From assembly GCF_014649915.1 (NCBI RefSeq), contig NZ_BMTY01000031.1, forward strand, positions 319 through 64,318: a DNA stretch of 64,000 nt. Direction: 5' to 3'. A program made the translations under genes and the position numbers. This DNA comes from Streptomyces toxytricini (GTDB lineage: Bacteria > Actinomycetota > Actinomycetes > Streptomycetales > Streptomycetaceae). The notes under the pieces were generated by a model, which worked only from the letters and a program-made list of their open reading frames with translations, ran no database searches and had not been told where the DNA came from. This document shows positions 57,478 to 64,000 of the stretch, piece by piece (the first letter of the stretch is position 1; each line of letters opens with the position of its first letter).

Positions 57478-57955
57478 CCCGAGCGGAGAAGCCGCCTGCA
57501 CCGGGAGACGCCGCGCAACCCGTGGAGGGCCGCAGCGGCGGCCGCCCCGGGCGGAGCCGCAGGCTCCCGGACGGGGGAGGCGGCTGCACGGGGTGACGGC
57601 CCGCCCCCCATCCAGGGCCGCGGCAGCACCTGCCCCGGAGGGCGGCCCCAGGCAGAGCCGCAAACTCCCGGACAGGGGGAGCCGACCGCACGGGAGACGC
57701 CCCCTCTCCCCGTCAAGGGCCGCGGTCGCACCCCGCCGACGGGGTCGGCCACAGGCCGAGCCGCACCCTCCCGGACGGGGCGAGCCGACCACACCGAAAA
57801 CGCCGCGCCTCCCCCACCAAGGGCCGCGGCGGCAGCTGCCCCCGGGCCCGGCCTCGGGCGGAGCCGCAGGTTCCCGGACGGGGGAGGCGGCTGCACGGGG
57901 TGACGGCCGGTGTCCCCCATCGGGCGCCGCGGTCGCGCCCCGCCCACGGGGACGG
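57478..57955. repeat. ~102-bp tandem repeat array, about 4.5 copies
   Basis: Units carry GAGCCGCAggcTCCCGGACGG, then GGGGAGGCGGCTGCACGGGG, then AAGGGCCGCGGCRGCA. The GAGCCG anchor recurs at 57554, 57655, 57758 and 57861 (steps 101, 103, 103), with a partial unit before the first and a decayed one after the last. The array occupies much of a 920-bp gene-free gap (57400-58319). The remainder (57956-58319) is GC-rich without recognisable signals except an unassigned promoter for the Rv3235-like gene. Confidence 0.78.
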
Positions 57956-58319
57956 CCGGACGGGCGGCCTGCGCGGGTTTGACGGGCGGGGGCCCTTCTT
58001 GGCGGGCCGGAGTCGGCCCCGCCCGCGCAGGGCAGGTCGGGCGGGGGCGAAGGTCCGCGCCGCCCCGGGCCGGGAACAGGCCCGGCGGAGCCGCCCGCCG
58101 ACCCCGACGCCGGCCGGGCGGGGCGGGGCGGGCGGCCGGGCCCCTCCGACCGCCGCGCCTGACGCGGCGGGTGTGCCGGGCGGCCACCCGGATAGGTGAA
58201 CCTGCCGGGTGCCCGCCCGGCGTGCCGCCGGGCGTTGCAGAGCGTGGTCGGGCGGCCGTAGAAGATCACCCGTCAAGTTACCGCCCGGTACCCGCCGGGC
58301 CCGGCAGACGGGGACCACC

Positions 58320-58730
58320 ATGACCGCACGGACCGCACACACCACCAGGCCGCCCGCCCGCCGCGACCGGCGCGGCCCCGGCCCCGCCCGCCCCGCGCGG
58401 CCCGTCCGGCCCCGCGGCCCGCACGACTGGTTCGCGGAGCAGCTGCTCGCCGTCGTCACCGGCCAGCGCCCCGTCCACTCGCTGCTCGGCCTGACCGTCG
58501 GACCGGCCTACGACCAGCTCGTGAGCCTCGCCCCCAGCGGCCCGCTGCGCCGCCGCTTACGCCCCGTCCTGCGCCACTGCGGCCGCTTCCACCCCGGGCC
58601 CGGCGTCATCGAGGCCTTCGCCCGCATCGCCACCGGAGAGCGGGTCTCCGCGATGGCGTTCCGCCTGGAGCAGGGCGCCGACCTGCGCTGGCGGTGCGCC
58701 GCGGTGGAGATCCGCGGCCCGCGCCCGTGA
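58320..58730 (+). CDS. Rv3235-family protein (TTA codon)
   Basis: A 136-aa protein with an Arg/Pro-rich N-terminus (1-33), then HDWFAEQLLAVVTGQRPVHSLLGLT, VIEAFARIATGERVSAMAFRLEQ and WRCAAVEIRGPRP. This matches a small actinobacterial family found beside secA in mycobacteria too, function unknown. Codon 80 (58557-58559) is TTA, a bldA-dependent leucine codon, which is notable next to essential secA. It is convergent with secA. A truncated duplicate of its 3' end follows at 58757. Confidence 0.85.
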   Translation: MTARTAHTTRPPARRDRRGPGPARPARPVRPRGPHDWFAEQLLAVVTGQRPVHSLLGLTVGPAYDQLVSLAPSGPLRRRLRPVLRHCGRFHPGPGVIEAFARIATGERVSAMAFRLEQGADLRWRCAAVEIRGPRP

Positions 58731-58756
58731 CCCGCCGGCCCCGCCGGCCCGCCCTG

Positions 58757-58812
58757 CATCACCACCGGCGAGCGGGTCTCCGCGACGGCGGATCCGCGGC
58801 CCGCGCCCGTGA
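58757..58812 (+). pseudogene. Truncated duplicate of the 3' end of the Rv3235-like gene
   Basis: Bases 58757-58790 match 58625-58658 (CATCGCCACCGGAGAGCGGG versus CATCACCACCGGCGAGCGGG onward). Bases 58791-58812 are identical to 58709-58730, including the stop codon. The duplicate therefore lacks about 50 bp of the original. It begins 26 bp after the parent stop. Confidence 0.7.
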
Positions 58813-58830
58813 ACCGGGCCCGGAACGCCG

Positions 58831-58870
58831 CCGGGGCCGGACCCCGCGCGTACGCGGTGTCCGGCCCCGG
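58831..58870 (-). terminator. secA terminator hairpin
   Basis: CCGGGGCCGGACCCCGCG pairs with CGCGGTGTCCGGCCCCGG around CGTA, 17 of 18 pairs. It starts 27 bp after the secA stop and may also serve the convergent Rv3235-like gene. Confidence 0.75.
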
Positions 58871-58897
58871 CGGGAGCGCCCGTGCCGGGCAGCTCCC

Positions 58898-61690
<2,793 letters not shown>

Positions 61691-61917
61691 CGAGGTTTGT
61701 CTCCTTGCCGGTCGGGCCTGGCACTGGTTCGTACGCGGGCACGGAGGGTGGGCCCCACCGCACCGGCCATCGTAAGCGAGGACCCGGTCGCGTCGGGAGG
61801 TCCGCCGTGGCCGCGGGGCTGCAAGCGCCCGGAATGAGAACGTACGGGGGAGCCGGAAGGTGCCGCCGGACGGCAAAACTGTTCGCCACGGACCGGCGGC
61901 GCCAGCAGAATTCCGTC

Positions 61918-62517
61918 ATGGAACCCACCACCCTGACCACGGCACGGCTGGTCCTGCGCCCCTGGGAGCCCGAGGACGCCGAGGCCGTACACCGCGCCTG
62001 CCAGGACCCCGGCATCCAGCGCTGGACCTCCGTCCCCGCCCCGTACGAGGCGGACCACGCCCGCGCCTGGACCCGCGAGGTCGCGCCGGCCGGCTGGCGC
62101 GAGGACACCGAGTACTCCTTCGGGATCCGCCTCGCCGGCCCCGGCACCCTCGTCGGCGCGGTCGGACTCCACGTGCGCGGCCCCGCCGCCTACGAGGTGG
62201 GCTACTGGACGGCCGCCGAGCACCGCGGCCGCGGGTACGCCGCCGAGGCCGTCGGCGCGGTCGCCCGCTGGGCGTTCACCGCACTCGGCGCCGGCCGGGT
62301 CGAGTGGCGGGCCGAGGTCGGCAACGCCGGCTCCCGGGCCGTCGCGGAGAAGGCCGGATTCCGCGTCGAGGGCGTCCTGCGGGCCGCCCTGCCGGTCCGC
62401 GGCACCTGGCGCGACTGCTGGGTGGGCGGCCTCCTCCCCGCCGACCTCGGCATGGAATCCGCGCTTCCGTACCTCCCGGCGCCGGGGCAGGGACCCGCTG
62501 TCAGTGCCGCGCCCTAG
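61918..62517 (+). CDS. GNAT acetyltransferase
   Basis: A 199-aa RimJ/RimL-like N-acetyltransferase. TTARLVLRPWEPEDAEAVHRACQDP opens the fold. YEVGYWTAAEHRGRGYAAEAVGAVARWAF includes the acetyl-CoA loop RGRGYA, followed by VEWRAEVGNAGSRAVAEKAGF. The last 25 residues are a Pro-rich tail. It is divergent from secA across about 230 bp and ends ten bases before the next start, so it is probably co-transcribed with the glycosylase gene. The substrate is unknown. Confidence 0.86.
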   Translation: MEPTTLTTARLVLRPWEPEDAEAVHRACQDPGIQRWTSVPAPYEADHARAWTREVAPAGWREDTEYSFGIRLAGPGTLVGAVGLHVRGPAAYEVGYWTAAEHRGRGYAAEAVGAVARWAFTALGAGRVEWRAEVGNAGSRAVAEKAGFRVEGVLRAALPVRGTWRDCWVGGLLPADLGMESALPYLPAPGQGPAVSAAP

Positions 62518-62526
62518 GCTGCGGCC

Positions 62527-63702
62527 ATGACCACCCCCGCCGCAGCCGCCGTGTCCCTCTCCGCCGACGAAGCCCGCAGGATCGCCCTGCGCGCCCAGGG
62601 GTTCCTCGGGGCCCCCGACCGTCGGGCCGGGGTGCGGGGCGTGCTGCGCCACCTCGGCGCCGTGCAGCTCGACACGATCTCCGTACTGGCCCGCTCGCAC
62701 GAGCTCGTCCCGTACGCGCGCCTCGGCGCGGTCGGCCGCGGGGCAGTCGAGGCGGCGTACTGGTCGGAGGGCCACGCCTTCGAGTACTGGTCGCACGCGG
62801 CCTGCGTCCTGCCCATGGAGGAGTGGCCCCACTTCGCCTTCCGGCGCCGCGCCAACCGGGCCCGCGGCCACCGCTGGCACATCCTCGCGGACCAGGACCG
62901 CTCCACCCGGGCCGTACTGGACCGGCTGCGGGCCGAAGGGCCGCTGACCTCGACGGGGCTGGGCGGCGCCAAGAACGGCGGCGAGTGGTTCCAGTGGTCC
63001 GAGACGAAGATCGCGGTGGAGTGGCTGCTCGACATCGGCGAGGTCGTCTGCACCGAGCGCCGCAGCTGGAAGCGCGTGTACGACCTGGCCGAGCGGGCAG
63101 TGCCGGACGCCCTGTTCCACGACGGGCTCGACGACCGGGAGTGCCTGCGCCGCCTGGTCGCGCTGGCCGGGCGGAGCCTGGGCGTCGGCACCCGCGCCGA
63201 CATCGCCGACTACCACCGCCTCAAGGGCGAGCAGGTCGACGCGGTGATCGCGGACTCGGGCCTGGTCCCCGTGGAGGTCGAGGGCTGGGGCAGGCCGGCC
63301 TGGGCGGACCCGGCCGCCCTGGCCACCGTCCCGCGCGGCCGCCACCGCACCACCCTGCTGTCCCCGTTCGACTCCCTGGTGTGGGACCGGGCGCGCACCG
63401 AGCGGGTCTTCGGCTTCACGCACCGGCTGGAGGCCTACGTGCCCAAGGCGCAGCGGATACACGGCTACTTCGCGATGCCGCTGCTGGCGGGCGGGCGGCT
63501 GCGCGGCCGGGTCGACCCGGCCCGCGAGGGCACCACGCTGGTGGCCCGGCAGCTGTCGCTTGCCTCCCCCGGGGACGCCCGGCACATGGCGGCGGCGCTG
63601 CGCGAGGCGGCCGAGTGGGTCGGCTGCGACGCCGTCCGCGTCGAGCGCGCGGCCACCCCGCAGGAGGCGGCGGCCGTCACGGCGGAGCTGGCCGCGCTCT
63701 GA
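62527..63702 (+). CDS. YcaQ/AlkX-family winged-helix DNA glycosylase
   Basis: A 391-aa HTH_42 protein. The catalytic QxD motif appears as GAVQLDTISVLARSHELV (about residues 46-52). WSHAACVLPMEEWPHFAFR, GEWFQWSETKIAVEWLLDIGEVVCTERRSWKRVYDLAER and TLLSPFDSLVWDRARTERVFGF are the three winged-helix and beta-barrel blocks. E. coli YcaQ (AlkX) and the Streptomyces enzyme AlkZ remove alkylated or crosslinked purines. The single-copy form here, outside a biosynthetic cluster, fits the broad-specificity YcaQ branch with QxD rather than QxQ of AlkZ. Confidence 0.88.
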   Translation: MTTPAAAAVSLSADEARRIALRAQGFLGAPDRRAGVRGVLRHLGAVQLDTISVLARSHELVPYARLGAVGRGAVEAAYWSEGHAFEYWSHAACVLPMEEWPHFAFRRRANRARGHRWHILADQDRSTRAVLDRLRAEGPLTSTGLGGAKNGGEWFQWSETKIAVEWLLDIGEVVCTERRSWKRVYDLAERAVPDALFHDGLDDRECLRRLVALAGRSLGVGTRADIADYHRLKGEQVDAVIADSGLVPVEVEGWGRPAWADPAALATVPRGRHRTTLLSPFDSLVWDRARTERVFGFTHRLEAYVPKAQRIHGYFAMPLLAGGRLRGRVDPAREGTTLVARQLSLASPGDARHMAAALREAAEWVGCDAVRVERAATPQEAAAVTAELAAL

Positions 63703-63775
63703 CCGGCGCGCGCGGGCGGCCCCGAGCTCCGGGGCCGCGCCCCGCCCTGCCCTGCGCTGCCGGCCCGCCGCTCCG

Positions 63776-64000
63776 TCAGCGGATCTCCAGGATCTTCTCG
63801 CGCATCGCGTAGACGACCGCTTCCATCCGGGAGTGCAGCTGGAGCTTCTCCAGGATGTTGCGGACGTGGTTCTTCACCGTGTTCTCGGAGATGAACAACT
63901 CCTTCGCGATGTCCCGGTTGTTCATCCCCGTCGCGACCAGCTTGAGGACCTCCAGCTCGCGGTCGGTGAGCCGGGGCGCCGGCACCAGCCGGCGCTCATC
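63776..64000 (-). CDS. LuxR-type response regulator, C-terminal part (runs off the window)
   Basis: The visible 74 residues (from DERRLVPAPRLT to the stop) are a NarL/FixJ helix-turn-helix: RELEVLKLVATGMNNRDIAKELFISENTVKNHVRNILEKLQLHSRMEAVVYAMREKIL. The frame is open to the window edge, so the receiver domain should lie beyond 64000. It is convergent with the YcaQ-type gene. The partner kinase is not in the window. Confidence 0.88.
   Translation of the reverse strand, partial: DERRLVPAPRLTDRELEVLKLVATGMNNRDIAKELFISENTVKNHVRNILEKLQLHSRMEAVVYAMREKILEIR

Overview
The window is chromosomal DNA from a Streptomyces or very close relative. Base composition is extremely GC-rich with G/C at most third positions, many GTG/TTG starts, and rare TTA codons confined to three genes. 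The set and order of core genes (murA, HU, malic enzyme, HelD helicase, NnaR/NarK, ssrA/smpB, ctpA, ftsX/ftsE, prfB, two Ser/Thr kinases, sugar ABC importer, TagGH-like exporter, giant NAD-GDH, Rv3235-like, secA, LuxR regulator) matches, from memory, the S. coelicolor region around SCO2940-SCO3008.

Layout. 1-1043 is non-coding and holds two oppositely oriented minisatellite clusters. 1044-3197 has a Doc/antitoxin pair and an MFS exporter. A tRNA-Cys (3399-3470) borders a visibly less GC-rich three-gene ESX/WXG100-mycosin module (3543-6711). 6891-12645 is a three-subunit xanthine-dehydrogenase-like operon with a huge disordered extension on the Fe-S subunit. 13025-16279 has a GH20 hexosaminidase, a 42-bp repeat array, a DUF3039 protein and YqgE. 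16598-22903 has murA, HU, malic enzyme with an ACT domain, a candidate structured RNA, and HelD. 22994-29500 has a CGNR regulator, an acetyltransferase, the nitrate regulator/transporter pair and a divergent LysR/MFS pair. 29564-30628 has a lone YefM-like antitoxin and a VapBC module beside the 3' end of tmRNA. 30753-36354 has tmRNA, SmpB, CtpA, FtsX, FtsE, a small zinc-ribbon membrane protein and RF2. 36446-37669 is a leader peptide followed by a 2-oxoglutarate/Fe(II)-type oxygenase. 37753-44325 has two membrane Ser/Thr kinases divergent from an FHA-ATPase. 44463-50819 has a sugar ABC importer without its own ATPase, and a TetR gene divergent from a polysaccharide-type ABC exporter. 50901-57399 has NAD-GDH, a HAD protein and a DUF6912-like protein. 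57478-57955 is a 102-bp repeat array. 58320-64000 has an Rv3235-like gene, secA, an acetyltransferase, a YcaQ-type glycosylase and the C-terminal end of a LuxR response regulator.

Functional themes. Trans-translation (tmRNA with SmpB) sits beside FtsEX and RF2. Nitrogen metabolism appears as NnaR/NarK and NAD-GDH. The kinase pair and FHA-ATPase look like a phospho-Thr signalling module. The most promising undescribed items are a folded RNA with an intrinsic terminator upstream of the malic enzyme gene, an apparently leaderless leader peptide with a foldable spacer before the oxygenase, the molybdo-hydroxylase lacking the catalytic glutamate, and the inverted minisatellite arrays.
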